Shown: positions 45,698 through 52,675 of the stretch, piece by piece
Numbering within the stretch: the stretch's first letter is position 1
Layout of the letters: the number at the start of each line of letters is the position of its first letter
Origin: Chitinophaga caseinilytica
GTDB lineage: Bacteria; Bacteroidota; Bacteroidia; Chitinophagales; Chitinophagaceae
NCBI RefSeq assembly: GCF_038396765.1
Contig: NZ_CP150096.1
Coordinates: 5,191,001-5,255,000 of the forward strand
DNA: 64,000 nucleotides
Direction of reading: 5' to 3'
Notes under the pieces: model-generated
The model's input: the letters and a program-made list of their open reading frames with translations, nothing else
Databases searched by the model: none
Told to the model about the DNA's origin: nothing
Translations under genes and position numbers: made by a program

Positions 45698-46728
45698 ATG
45701 AAACGGATCTTACTGATTTTTGCCAGCTGCATCGCGCTGCAAGCGCAGGCACAGCAGCTTTCTCCCTCCACTTCCGACATGGCCGGGCTTTCCCGGGCCA
45801 TCGGGCAGGATTTTCGGGAGCGTGACAGTTATACCGCCAAACAATTGAAACGGCAATTAAAAGGCGCCGAAGATAAAATCCCGAAAGCGGCAACAGATCT
45901 CGCCACTTTCATGGAACTGGCCACCGCCGCGTTCGAGATGTTCGGCAACCCGAAGAACCTCGCCGACTATCTCCGCGAAAACGGCATAGCCGATACCCTC
46001 GCTTCCCGCATTTCCGAATACGCTTTTTACCTGCATTCCCTCCGCCTGCCGGCCGATGCGAAACAGGCTTCCGGTTTTGGTTATGGCGTGAAGATGTACA
46101 TGGATACCGCCCGCACGGGGTACTATATCGTTACCATCATGCAACCCCGGATCGAACTGCGGAAATACGCGGCAGGATCGGAACAACCCCTCCACGTCAT
46201 TTCCGGCCGCCTTACCGGCAATGCCGTAGTACCCGATGTGCGCGATACTACGCTGCGCCTCTTCTTCCTCGATGGTGTTTTGGGTGAATACAATGGCAGC
46301 AACGTTGCGCAGGAATACTTCGAATGCAGTCCACAGGGCGCATTTACACTCTCCAACACCGTTTCCGCATTCGACGGCATCATCCCCGAAGATATCCCGA
46401 CAGCGGTGGCGCAATTGCAGCACATCAAAAACGAGGAGCCTCCGTACTTTCCCGGGGGGATGCCGCACTGAACGAATACCTGCGGAAAAACACCCGTTAC
46501 CCCGAAGCCGCGCGCAGAAAAGACGTAACGGCCAATATGACCGTATCGTTCGTGATCGGCCCCAATGGAAAGGTCAGCAATGCGAAAGTGATGGGCGAGC
46601 CGAGAGGTTACGGGCTCGATGAAGAAGCCCTGCGTGTCATCAACGCCATGCCCGACTGGCTGCCCGGCCGTCAGAACGGACAGAACGTGGCCGTCCAGTT
46701 CCGGATGCCGTTGCGTTTCGGGATTTAA
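45698..46728 (+). pseudogene. TonB C-terminal-domain protein, frame interrupted
   Basis: ATG 45698 begins a signal peptide (MKRILLIFASCIALQAQAQQ) and a unique domain of about 230 residues. The frame ends early at 46471 after PPYFPGGMPH. The next frame holds a TonB_C domain (DAALNEYLRKNTRYPEAARRKDVTANMTVSFVIGPNG ... RVINAMPDWLPGRQNGQNVAVQFRMPLRFGI, quoted in part), to 46728. One extra G in the G6 run at 46454-46459 joins them as YFPGGDAALNEYL, giving 343 residues. Bacteroidota use such proteins as non-classical TonB-like periplasmic partners. It is divergent from the GntR gene. Confidence 0.83.
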
Positions 46729-46737
46729 GGATATTTA

Positions 46738-46767
46738 AGGACCGCGGGCGCCGCGGTCCTCTTTTTT
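46738..46767 (+). terminator. rho-independent terminator
   Basis: A 10-bp perfect stem (AGGACCGCGG / CCGCGGTCCT) with loop GCG is followed by CTTTTTT, 10 bases after the stop of the TonB-like gene. Confidence 0.92.
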
Positions 46768-46939
46768 GCCGGAACGGATCATTTGGCTTACATTTGGGTA
46801 CATCAGCCCGGAGCAACCCGTCAGCAGATTTAACGAAACATCAGCCCCCAAAACACGAAACCCCGGCATTACCCTTCGCACATCGCAGACCGATAAAAAT
46901 TTGATCACCGCCTCCGCCGGGGGCGCAACCTGTTTTGCC

Positions 46940-48343
46940 ATGCGCAGCATCCGCCGCAATCCGAACAACAGTTCGCGGAAACCCTCCGCCCAGCCATCTT
47001 TCTTCAATCCGCCGCAGGCTTCATCTACCCAGCACAAACTGGCAGCAACAGCCGGAAAGGGTGAGCCCATCCCCGCCCCCACCCGCCATTTCATGGAAAA
47101 CGCCTTCGGCGCCGATTTCTCCAACGTCCACATCCACACCGGCGCATCCGCCGCGGAACTGAACGGCGACGTGCAGGCCAAAGCCTTCACTTACGGAAGC
47201 GATATCTACTTCGACCATCAACAATACCAACCCCACACGCCCGAAGGCCAGCACCTCCTCGCCCACGAACTGACGCACGTCCTGCAACAGGGCAACACCG
47301 CCAAAAGGCGCATCCAGCGGGCGGATATCCATCACCGCAAACTCACCTGGGCCGATTTCACGGCAGACGTCCCCAAGAAAACGACCGGGTTCGAAGCCGC
47401 CACGAAATCGGACATCGAAGATTTCGACGTATCGAAATACCCTTTCAAAAAACTCACCGAAACGGAAAACGGCACCTCTTTCCAATCGGGCAAAACGGTG
47501 ACCGATTGCGAGAAAGGAAAAGACAAAGACAAAAAAGCCGCCGAACATCCAGAAAAATACAAAGCCTATAAAGTGAACATCGAGGGCGATACGAGCAAGC
47601 TCAAAGTGAAAGCCTACATGCGGCAGGAAGAATCCTGGGCCAAAAAATGGCTGTACGACCCCAAAGAGCGCGAAGCCCACGCCGATACGTTCGTGCCCGC
47701 CTGCGAAAGCCAGTTCAACAAAAGCCAGACGTCTTCAGAAAAAGCGTGCGACAACGACGTGAAGGCCTGCGCCGCGGAAATGAAGAAAAAGAAGCTCGCT
47801 TCCTATAAAATCTACAACACCACCGTCACCGATCCGGCCGATTGCGGGAATATCAAGCCCAATTGCGTGAAAGACCGGATGAGCAGTGTCAAATATCAAT
47901 GGAAAAACCATAACAACGTGAAAGTGGAAGCGTCTAAGCTCGGCGACTGCAAAACCTCGTTCAAGAAAGGCCTCATCAATACCGGTCTGGCGGATTCCAG
48001 CACATCGCTCCTCAACCACGAGCAGCGCCATTTCGACATCACGCACCAGGTGGCCGAAAAAATCAGCACCGAAATGCAGACCCTCGCCTCCTCGTTCGCC
48101 ACGAAGGAAGTGGAAGCCTGCGGAAAAGGAAATGCGCTGGCCGCTGCCGAAAAGGAGCTGAAAAGCCAGCGCAAAAAGCTGTCAGACAAAATGAAAGCCA
48201 TCCGCAAAACCCTCGGCACTTACCAGAAAAATTACGATAACGAAACCAATCACAGCAAGGTGGTGAAAGCGCAGGATTGGTGGAACCGCAATATCGACAC
48301 GGGTTTGCCGAAATCGTCCGGGGTGAAGGACAAGTTCATCTAA
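46940..48343 (+). CDS. DUF4157-DUF922 double zinc-metalloprotease-like protein
   Basis: The start is ATG 46940 (MRSIRRNPNNSSRK), 467 residues; a longer frame from a TTG at 46766 overlaps a terminator. Residues about 45-120 are a DUF4157 domain (HFMENAFGADFSNVHIHTG ... HLLAHELTHVLQQG, HELTH 109-113), found in proteins linked to extracellular contractile injection systems and polymorphic toxins. Residues about 135-370 resemble DUF922 (LTWADFTADVP; second site LLNHEQRHFDI, HEQRH 360-364). The C-terminus is a Lys/Glu-rich helix region. There is no signal peptide and no injection-system gene nearby. It may be a loaded effector or self-processing precursor; this is inference. Confidence 0.8.
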   Translation: MRSIRRNPNNSSRKPSAQPSFFNPPQASSTQHKLAATAGKGEPIPAPTRHFMENAFGADFSNVHIHTGASAAELNGDVQAKAFTYGSDIYFDHQQYQPHTPEGQHLLAHELTHVLQQGNTAKRRIQRADIHHRKLTWADFTADVPKKTTGFEAATKSDIEDFDVSKYPFKKLTETENGTSFQSGKTVTDCEKGKDKDKKAAEHPEKYKAYKVNIEGDTSKLKVKAYMRQEESWAKKWLYDPKEREAHADTFVPACESQFNKSQTSSEKACDNDVKACAAEMKKKKLASYKIYNTTVTDPADCGNIKPNCVKDRMSSVKYQWKNHNNVKVEASKLGDCKTSFKKGLINTGLADSSTSLLNHEQRHFDITHQVAEKISTEMQTLASSFATKEVEACGKGNALAAAEKELKSQRKKLSDKMKAIRKTLGTYQKNYDNETNHSKVVKAQDWWNRNIDTGLPKSSGVKDKFI

Positions 48344-49212
48344 TCATTCCCCTTCACGATCTGCATGATCTTCAATTTGTCGATGATCAGCAGGAGGATG
48401 AAGGCCGATAATGTGGCGAAAAACACGATGCCCAGCAGGATGCAATAGTACTGGATCGTCCATTCCAGCGCCACTTTCACGCGTTGCAGGAAAGAAATCC
48501 CCTGTTTCGCTTTCCCCTCGTACATTGAGAATTTCACGGTACAGAATTCGTTGTCGGCATTGAAATCGCCCAGCTCCACGCCCAATTCCTGGAGTTTGGA
48601 TTCTATCTCGAGGATTTTATCGTGCAGCGACACGAAATCGCCCACTTCGCCGCCCTTCGACTTCAGCTCCATCAGCGAAGTCCGCGTATTTTCCAGCGAC
48701 GCTTTCCTGGCGTTCAGCTGCCGGAACTCGTTGGTCTTATCTTCCTTTACCACAGACATGGAACGGATTTCCCCGATCTTTCGGACTTCCGTGTAGAAAG
48801 AATCGAATGCTTCCGGCGCGATGCCGATGAGCAGGTGCAGTTCGCGTCCGCCTTTGAGCCCGTCGGCGTTTTCGTACTGGATCACGCCTTTGAATGCAGC
48901 GGTTTTGGAACGGATGGTCTGATCGTCTTTCTCGAAATCGGCGGAGCGCGACGTTACTTCCGCCGTTTTCTCGTATTTCTGGGAACTGGCCAGCGAAACG
49001 TCTGCCAGTTGCACCATTGCAGGAGCGAGCTTTTCGGAAGCGTAGTTTTTCCGGATGTTGGCGAGCCCGTCGAAGAAGCCGCTGCGGGAGTTGGAGCGGG
49101 CGGCCGAGGGCTCCACATAACCCAGAACGATCCGGAAAATAAAGAGCGCGGCAAAGCCGGCGATGAACCAGCGCCCGAGGCGCCAGGCGCGTTTGAGGAA
49201 AGGTGATTTCAT
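48340..49212 (-). CDS. DUF4349 membrane protein
   Basis: The 290-residue protein has an N-terminal membrane helix (WFIAGFAALFIFRIVLGYV, about 15-33), a periplasmic alpha/beta part with GRELHLLIGIAPEAFDSFYTEV, a coiled coil at about 165-215 (FRQLNARKASLENTRTSLMEL ... LEIESKLQELG, quoted in part), and a C-terminal helix (YYCILLGIVFFATLSAFILLLII). This is the DUF4349 layout; function unknown. Its stop overlaps the convergent metalloprotease stop by 4 bases. Confidence 0.87.
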   Translation of the reverse strand: MKSPFLKRAWRLGRWFIAGFAALFIFRIVLGYVEPSAARSNSRSGFFDGLANIRKNYASEKLAPAMVQLADVSLASSQKYEKTAEVTSRSADFEKDDQTIRSKTAAFKGVIQYENADGLKGGRELHLLIGIAPEAFDSFYTEVRKIGEIRSMSVVKEDKTNEFRQLNARKASLENTRTSLMELKSKGGEVGDFVSLHDKILEIESKLQELGVELGDFNADNEFCTVKFSMYEGKAKQGISFLQRVKVALEWTIQYYCILLGIVFFATLSAFILLLIIDKLKIMQIVKGND

Positions 49213-49270
49213 GGAGGGATGTTATTTCAAGTGTATAGGATGTGGGGATCGAAAAATTCCATAAAAGACA

Positions 49271-50530
49271 TCACCGGTCCTTCGCATCGGCGATCATGGC
49301 TTCGAAAAACCAGGTGATCCCCGCCGCAGCGTACCCCAGCAGCCGCGAATCGTCTCCCAGTTCGGACGATACGATCTGCGTCTTTTCCCGGATCTGCGTC
49401 ATGCAATACGTATTGATCGCCTGCTGCATGGGCAGGGTGATGTATTGCCGCGCCGCCGCGATCTTCCCGCTCAGGATCACCATTTCCGGGTTGAACAGCT
49501 GGATGAGGATGGAAATGCCCTTGCCGAGGTTCGTCCCGATGTTGGACAACAACTGGATGGAATACTGGTCGCCCTTGTTGGCCGCGCGGATGATCAATTC
49601 CGTTTCGATGCGGTATATTTCTTTGTTGGACAGGTCGTTGATGATGGAGTTCTGTCCCGACAAAATCCCTTCCCGCGCCATTTTCGACAACGTCATCCCC
49701 GACGCCACCGTTTCCAGGCAGCCATATTTGCCGCAATAGCACAGTTCCCCGTTTTCGACGAAAGGCATATGCCCCATTTCCCCCGAAAACCCCGAACTGC
49801 CGTGCTGCACCTTTCCGTCCATGATGATGCCGAGGCCGATACCCCAGTCCATAAGGATCACCAGTACATTCTTGCGGCCGATGGCGTGGCCGTACCGTAA
49901 TTCGGCGAGGGCGGAACCTTTCACATCGTTCTGGATCACTACGGGCATGCCGAGTTGCTGTTCGAAGGCTTCGCGCAGGGTGAGGCCGTCGGTTTCATCG
50001 AGGAGGTAACTGTAGTTTTCGCCGGAGATGGGGTCGATGAGCCCGGGCATGCCCACGGAGCAGCCTACGAGGCGGGATTCTTCGATTTTGGCGGTGCGGA
50101 TGAGGTCGCGCACATGTTCGATGAGCGTTTCGAAGAAGGCTTTCCGGTTGCGGGAAAGGGCCACAGGCACGGTTTTGACGGGCGTTACGAAGTGGTTGTT
50201 ATTGTCCACGATCGCCATGCTCGTTTTGAACAGTTCTATATCGATGCAAATTTCGAAGATCACGTTGCGCTGGAGGCGGAAAAGGTCGGGTTTGCGCCCG
50301 CCGATCGATTCCCCGACCCCGCGTTTCTCCACGATCTTCTCCCGCGTCAGCTCCGCCAGCATTTTGAAAACCGTAGGCGCGCTGATGCCGATGGTATCGC
50401 AAAGGCTCGAGATGGACGAGGGGCCGTTGGAGTACAGATGTTGCAGCAACCTGTATCGCAACTGGATTTGCTTTTTGCTCAAAGTCGGGTCCATCGCGAA
50501 AGGTTCGCGGTTTAACAAATTAACGTTCAT
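49271..50530 (-). CDS. ROK-family transcriptional repressor (NagC/XylR type)
   Basis: The start chosen is ATG 50530 (MNVNLLNREPF); ATG 50494 (MDPTLSKKQIQ) is also possible. An N-terminal winged HTH (LLQHLYSNGPSSISSLCDTIGISAPTVFKMLAEL) precedes the ROK domain with GFSGEMGHMPF and the zinc motif CYCGKYGCLE. Many ROK proteins with this layout are sugar-responsive regulators. No target operon is adjacent, so it may act on genes outside the window or on the sialic-acid or amino-sugar genes upstream. 419 residues, normal length. Confidence 0.9.
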   Translation of the reverse strand: MNVNLLNREPFAMDPTLSKKQIQLRYRLLQHLYSNGPSSISSLCDTIGISAPTVFKMLAELTREKIVEKRGVGESIGGRKPDLFRLQRNVIFEICIDIELFKTSMAIVDNNNHFVTPVKTVPVALSRNRKAFFETLIEHVRDLIRTAKIEESRLVGCSVGMPGLIDPISGENYSYLLDETDGLTLREAFEQQLGMPVVIQNDVKGSALAELRYGHAIGRKNVLVILMDWGIGLGIIMDGKVQHGSSGFSGEMGHMPFVENGELCYCGKYGCLETVASGMTLSKMAREGILSGQNSIINDLSNKEIYRIETELIIRAANKGDQYSIQLLSNIGTNLGKGISILIQLFNPEMVILSGKIAAARQYITLPMQQAINTYCMTQIREKTQIVSSELGDDSRLLGYAAAGITWFFEAMIADAKDR

Positions 50531-50778
50531 ATGACCTGCGTTTTCCGGTTCACTACAAATCTTTGAAAAATTTTTTAATGAAGTCACTAATTTCTATTAA
50601 AAAATCAAAAAAGATTTCGGCAAGGAAAAATTAGTCCCGTTATTGTACCTGCATACATCAAATTAATGGGGAAGGCCGGCTACAACATGCAAAACGACCG
50701 GCCTGCAGCAGCGGGGATTTCTACAACAGACAGGCATTTTGGCAACAAAGCAGCAAAAAGCGACAGAGATGATGATTG

Positions 50779-50806
50779 AAAAAACCGGTCGGCAAGGCCG
50801 GTTTTT
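50779..50806 (-). terminator. terminator downstream of the WYL regulator gene
   Basis: AAAAACCGG and CCGGTTTTT form a 9-bp stem around the loop TCGGCAAGG. Read leftwards it ends in T, five bases after the WYL gene stop. The rest of 50531-50811 is AT-rich non-coding sequence that must contain the ROK promoter; I see no clear boxes. Confidence 0.8.
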
Positions 50807-50811
50807 CTATT

Positions 50812-51882
50812 TTATGGGACGGCAGACCCGTTTTGCCCGAAATCGGTGGTTTTCAATTCCTTTTTGACCACGGTATACTGTTCCGCAGCCTTTTGGAGCC
50901 TTTTGCGGATGAACCCCACGAGGTTCCTGGGCGCCAGTACCTGCATCATTTCCCCGAAACCCAGGATCTCGCGCTCCAGTTCGAAGTTCAGCGTAACGTC
51001 GATCCGGACCATGATGCTCCCGTCTGCCTCCTGGCGGAGGAGTTGCTGCGAATGATGGAGGGGCTTGGTCAGTACGTAGGGTGCCTGGTTGGGATGCACC
51101 CACAGGACGACCTTTTGCGGGCGGTCGCGCTCCGACCGCGTGACCCCGAGCGTTTCCGCGAAATACCGTTCGAAGTCGACGCCCGTGTAGGGAACATAGT
51201 CTTTGGGGGACATTTCCATGAACTCCACGATCCGGTCGAGCGCCAGGGTCACCAATGCGCTGCCTTTCCGCGGATGGGTGATGAGGAACCACCGGTTCCG
51301 GTATTCCTTCAGCAAATACGGATGGTACACGGCCGGGATGGGGGCTTTGGCCTTGAAAGACTGGTAGGTGATGAGCAACGGCACCTTTTTGCGGATGGCC
51401 TGGTACAGGGGCAGGATGTGTTCCAGGCCTTTTAATAATTTATTCCCTTCGAGCTGGATGTGGTTGTGCTCGCGGTTCACGGATTTATGGAGGCTGTTTT
51501 CCAGCCGGGCGATGATATCGTTCATATCATCGAAATAATCGAACCCGTTCATCTGGCGCAAAACGCTCACGATCTCCGACATTTTCTCCACATCGGCATC
51601 CGTCACTTTCGAATGGTTGATGCTGTAATCCCTGTCTGAATACATGTAGTACCGTTTGTTCAGTACTACGATGGGCGCATTGTAGCCGAGCTTGTTGCTG
51701 CGCATGAGCTGGATATCGGCCTGAACGGTGCGTTTGCTCACGCCGCCGGTGATGCCTTCGTATTCGTACAGGGCTTCCGACACTTTTTCGATCAGCATGT
51801 CCAGCGTCCATTTGCGGTTGCTGTTGCGGAGGCACTGGTCGATCGTCTTATAACGGATCAGGGCAACTTTATGTATCGCCAT
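50812..51882 (-). CDS. WYL-domain transcriptional regulator
   Basis: The start is ATG 51882 (MAIHKVALIRYKTIDQCLRN), 356 residues; a TTG 14 codons upstream is less likely. The N-terminal winged HTH covers about 1-80 (DMLIEKVSEALYEYEGITGGVSKRTVQADIQLMRS region). The WYL domain covers about 150-230 (LLITYQSFKAKAPIPAVYHPYLLKEYRNRWFLIT region, where family positions bind nucleic-acid or nucleotide ligands), and a WCX-like C-terminus follows. WYL regulators often control defence and RNA- or DNA-damage loci and can sense nucleic-acid fragments. It is divergent from the RNA-unit/RING-TerD/RlaP cassette, with matching half-sites in the shared region, so it is its likely regulator. Confidence 0.9.
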   Translation of the reverse strand: MAIHKVALIRYKTIDQCLRNSNRKWTLDMLIEKVSEALYEYEGITGGVSKRTVQADIQLMRSNKLGYNAPIVVLNKRYYMYSDRDYSINHSKVTDADVEKMSEIVSVLRQMNGFDYFDDMNDIIARLENSLHKSVNREHNHIQLEGNKLLKGLEHILPLYQAIRKKVPLLITYQSFKAKAPIPAVYHPYLLKEYRNRWFLITHPRKGSALVTLALDRIVEFMEMSPKDYVPYTGVDFERYFAETLGVTRSERDRPQKVVLWVHPNQAPYVLTKPLHHSQQLLRQEADGSIMVRIDVTLNFELEREILGFGEMMQVLAPRNLVGFIRKRLQKAAEQYTVVKKELKTTDFGQNGSAVP

Positions 51883-51924
51883 GGGAAAAGGGGATTTCCG
51901 GTAAATATATCCCACGCCGTTCAA

Positions 51925-51960
51925 TTACGCAACAAAACTGCGCAATACAGTTGCGCAGTT
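51925..51960. promoter_or_regulatory. operator palindrome for the WYL gene / RNA cassette
   Basis: AACTGCGCAA (51936-51945), 5-base spacer TACAG and TTGCGCAGTT (51951-51960) form a perfect 10-bp inverted repeat. A further half-site TTACGCAA lies at 51925-51932. It falls where the -33 region of a leftward WYL promoter would be (a 7-of-8 -7 box is at 51902-51909), which fits autoregulation. Confidence 0.6.
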
Positions 51961-51993
51961 CTTCCAACCCCTCATTTATCCTTCCAATTTGTT

Positions 51994-52022
51994 TTGACAT
52001 ACATAAATGATTATCAAATAAT
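51994..52022 (+). promoter_or_regulatory. possible promoter of the RNA/RING-TerD/RlaP cassette
   Basis: TTGACA (51994-51999), a 17-base spacer and AATAAT (52017-52022) resemble a sigma70-type promoter, in an AT-rich stretch between the two groups of ACTGCGCAA half-sites. Bacteroidota normally use other boxes, so support is weak. Confidence 0.3.
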
Positions 52023-52048
52023 TACAAAATATTTTAAAATTTCTTTTC

Positions 52049-52080
52049 ACTACGCAAGTCCCCTGCATCCTACTGCGCAA
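52049..52080. promoter_or_regulatory. second cluster of ACTGCGCAA half-sites
   Basis: ACTACGCAA (52049-52057) and ACTGCGCAA (52072-52080) are direct copies of the half-site in the palindrome at 51936-51960. They are spaced 23 bases apart and lie about 45-80 bases before the first tRNA-like unit. Two operator clusters flanking one AT-rich segment suggest looping or two promoters controlled by the same protein. Confidence 0.5.
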
Positions 52081-52126
52081 ATATTTGCATTGTCAAACAA
52101 CGATAGTTCTTTACGACGCAAAAAAC

Positions 52127-52376
52127 GGAACAGTAGCTCAGCTGGTAGAGCAGGTTAGTTCAGCGATTGCCCAATATAGCGGCCAGGCTGAACTTACTTC
52201 ACGCGCCTTTAACGCCCGGGTCGCGGGTTCGAACCCCGCCTGTTCCGCAAACGGTCAAGTCCGGCTTACTTCCAACACGGCTCATGCAGGTTCGAATCCT
52301 GCCTTTTGGAGCCGGGCCACCACCGGTCAGGTCAATGTCTGCTTACTGCCAACTTCCTTTTAGAACGCAGCAGACA
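52127..52376 (+). ncRNA. structured RNA unit 1: tRNA-like fold plus two hairpins
   Basis: Acceptor GGAACAG (52127-52133) pairs with CTGTTCC (52240-52246). The D-arm is GCTC/GAGC (52136-52151). The T-arm is GCGGG-TTCGAAC-CCCGC (52223-52239). The 3' end is GCA, without a full CCA. The anticodon arm is abnormal: GTTA/TAAC closes an insert with a 7-bp stem GTTCAGC/GCTGAAC (52158-52193). A second hairpin, GTCCGGCT/AGCCGGGC (52259-52317), encloses a lone T-arm GCAGG-TTCGAAT-CCTGC (52286-52302). A third is TGTCTGCT/AGCAGACA (52336-52376). It cannot be a standard tRNA, because there is no 7-base anticodon loop. Closest idea: a YrlA-like tRNA-mimic RNA. Confidence 0.75.
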
Positions 52377-52622
52377 GCTTACCTAAGTTCTTTATTTCGA
52401 CGGAACAGTAGCGCAAAGTGGTTAGCGCACATCATGTATGAAATCCACCGGTTACCTGTGTGCAGGTCAAGCTGGATTTACTTCTCATTTTTGGATGATG
52501 GGGTTGCGGGTTCGAGTCCCGCCTGTTCCGCCAATGGTCAAGTCCGGCTTACTTCGCCTGTAAAAAAGGCTTTCCAAGCAGCCGGGCGATTACTTCACCG
52601 GAGGTCAACCGCCGCTTACTCC
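52181..52622 (+). repeat. six dispersed copies of the motif GGTCAA-N7/8-TTACTTC
   Basis: Copies begin near 52181 (variant GGCCAG), 52253, 52325 (variant, GGTCA doubled), 52465, 52536 and 52603. A TTACTTC-only copy is at 52590. The copies at 52253 and 52536 are identical over 20 bases (GGTCAAGTCCGGCTTACTTC). In each copy the 7-8 middle bases form one strand of a helix, pairing upstream in the tRNA-like inserts and downstream in the other hairpins. Several spacings are about 67-75 bases, close to a tRNA length. This suggests a common protein-binding or processing site. Confidence 0.7.
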
Positions 52623-52647
52623 CATCACTCAAAATGACGAGCGGCGG
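52402..52647 (+). ncRNA. structured RNA unit 2: tRNA-like fold plus two hairpins
   Basis: Same plan as unit 1 with changed but still paired stems. Acceptor GGAACAG/CTGTTCC (52402-52529), discriminator G and encoded CCA (52531-52533). D-arm GCGC/GCGC (52411-52428). Anticodon-position stem CATCA/TGATG (52430-52500) with an inserted 7-bp hairpin AAATCCA/TGGATTT (52441-52479). T-arm GCGGG-TTCGAGT-CCCGC (52506-52522). Second hairpin GTCCGGCT/AGCCGGGC (52542-52587) holding a small GCCT/AGGC hairpin with a 7-base loop. Third hairpin CCGCCGCT/AGCGGCGG (52609-52647). It leads into the anti-Shine-Dalgarno-like tail 25 bases before the RING/TerD start. Confidence 0.75.
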
Positions 52648-52675
52648 GATCACCTCCTTCAACAAACCAACATGA
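52634..52675 (+). CDS. possible 13-codon leader peptide
   Basis: ATG 52634 opens MTSGGITSFNKPT and its TGA overlaps the ATG of the RING/TerD gene (ATGA at 52672-52675). The overlap would allow translational coupling, and the frame runs through the third hairpin and the anti-SD-like sequence. Thirteen codons can arise by chance, so support is weak. Confidence 0.2.
   Translation: MTSGGITSFNKPT
52641..52659 (+). other. 16S rRNA 3'-end (anti-Shine-Dalgarno) mimic
   Basis: GCGGCGGGATCACCTCCTT differs at one base from GCGGCTGGATCACCTCCTT, a common bacterial 16S 3' end. As in 16S, a hairpin (52609-52647) comes directly before the CCTCC tail. It lies 12 bases before the RING/TerD ATG. It is the complement of a ribosome-binding site, so it cannot act as one. 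Confidence 0.6.

Noticed and set aside
52127..52249. Ordinary tRNA gene
   Set aside because: Acceptor, D-arm and T-arm fit, but about 45 bases containing a 7-bp hairpin occupy the anticodon-loop position, there is no readable anticodon and the CCA is incomplete.
52085..52637. Two overlapping rightward frames of 92 and 156 codons in the RNA tract
   Set aside because: They run through paired stems and T-arms, lack domains and credible leaders, and conflict with the RNA structures.
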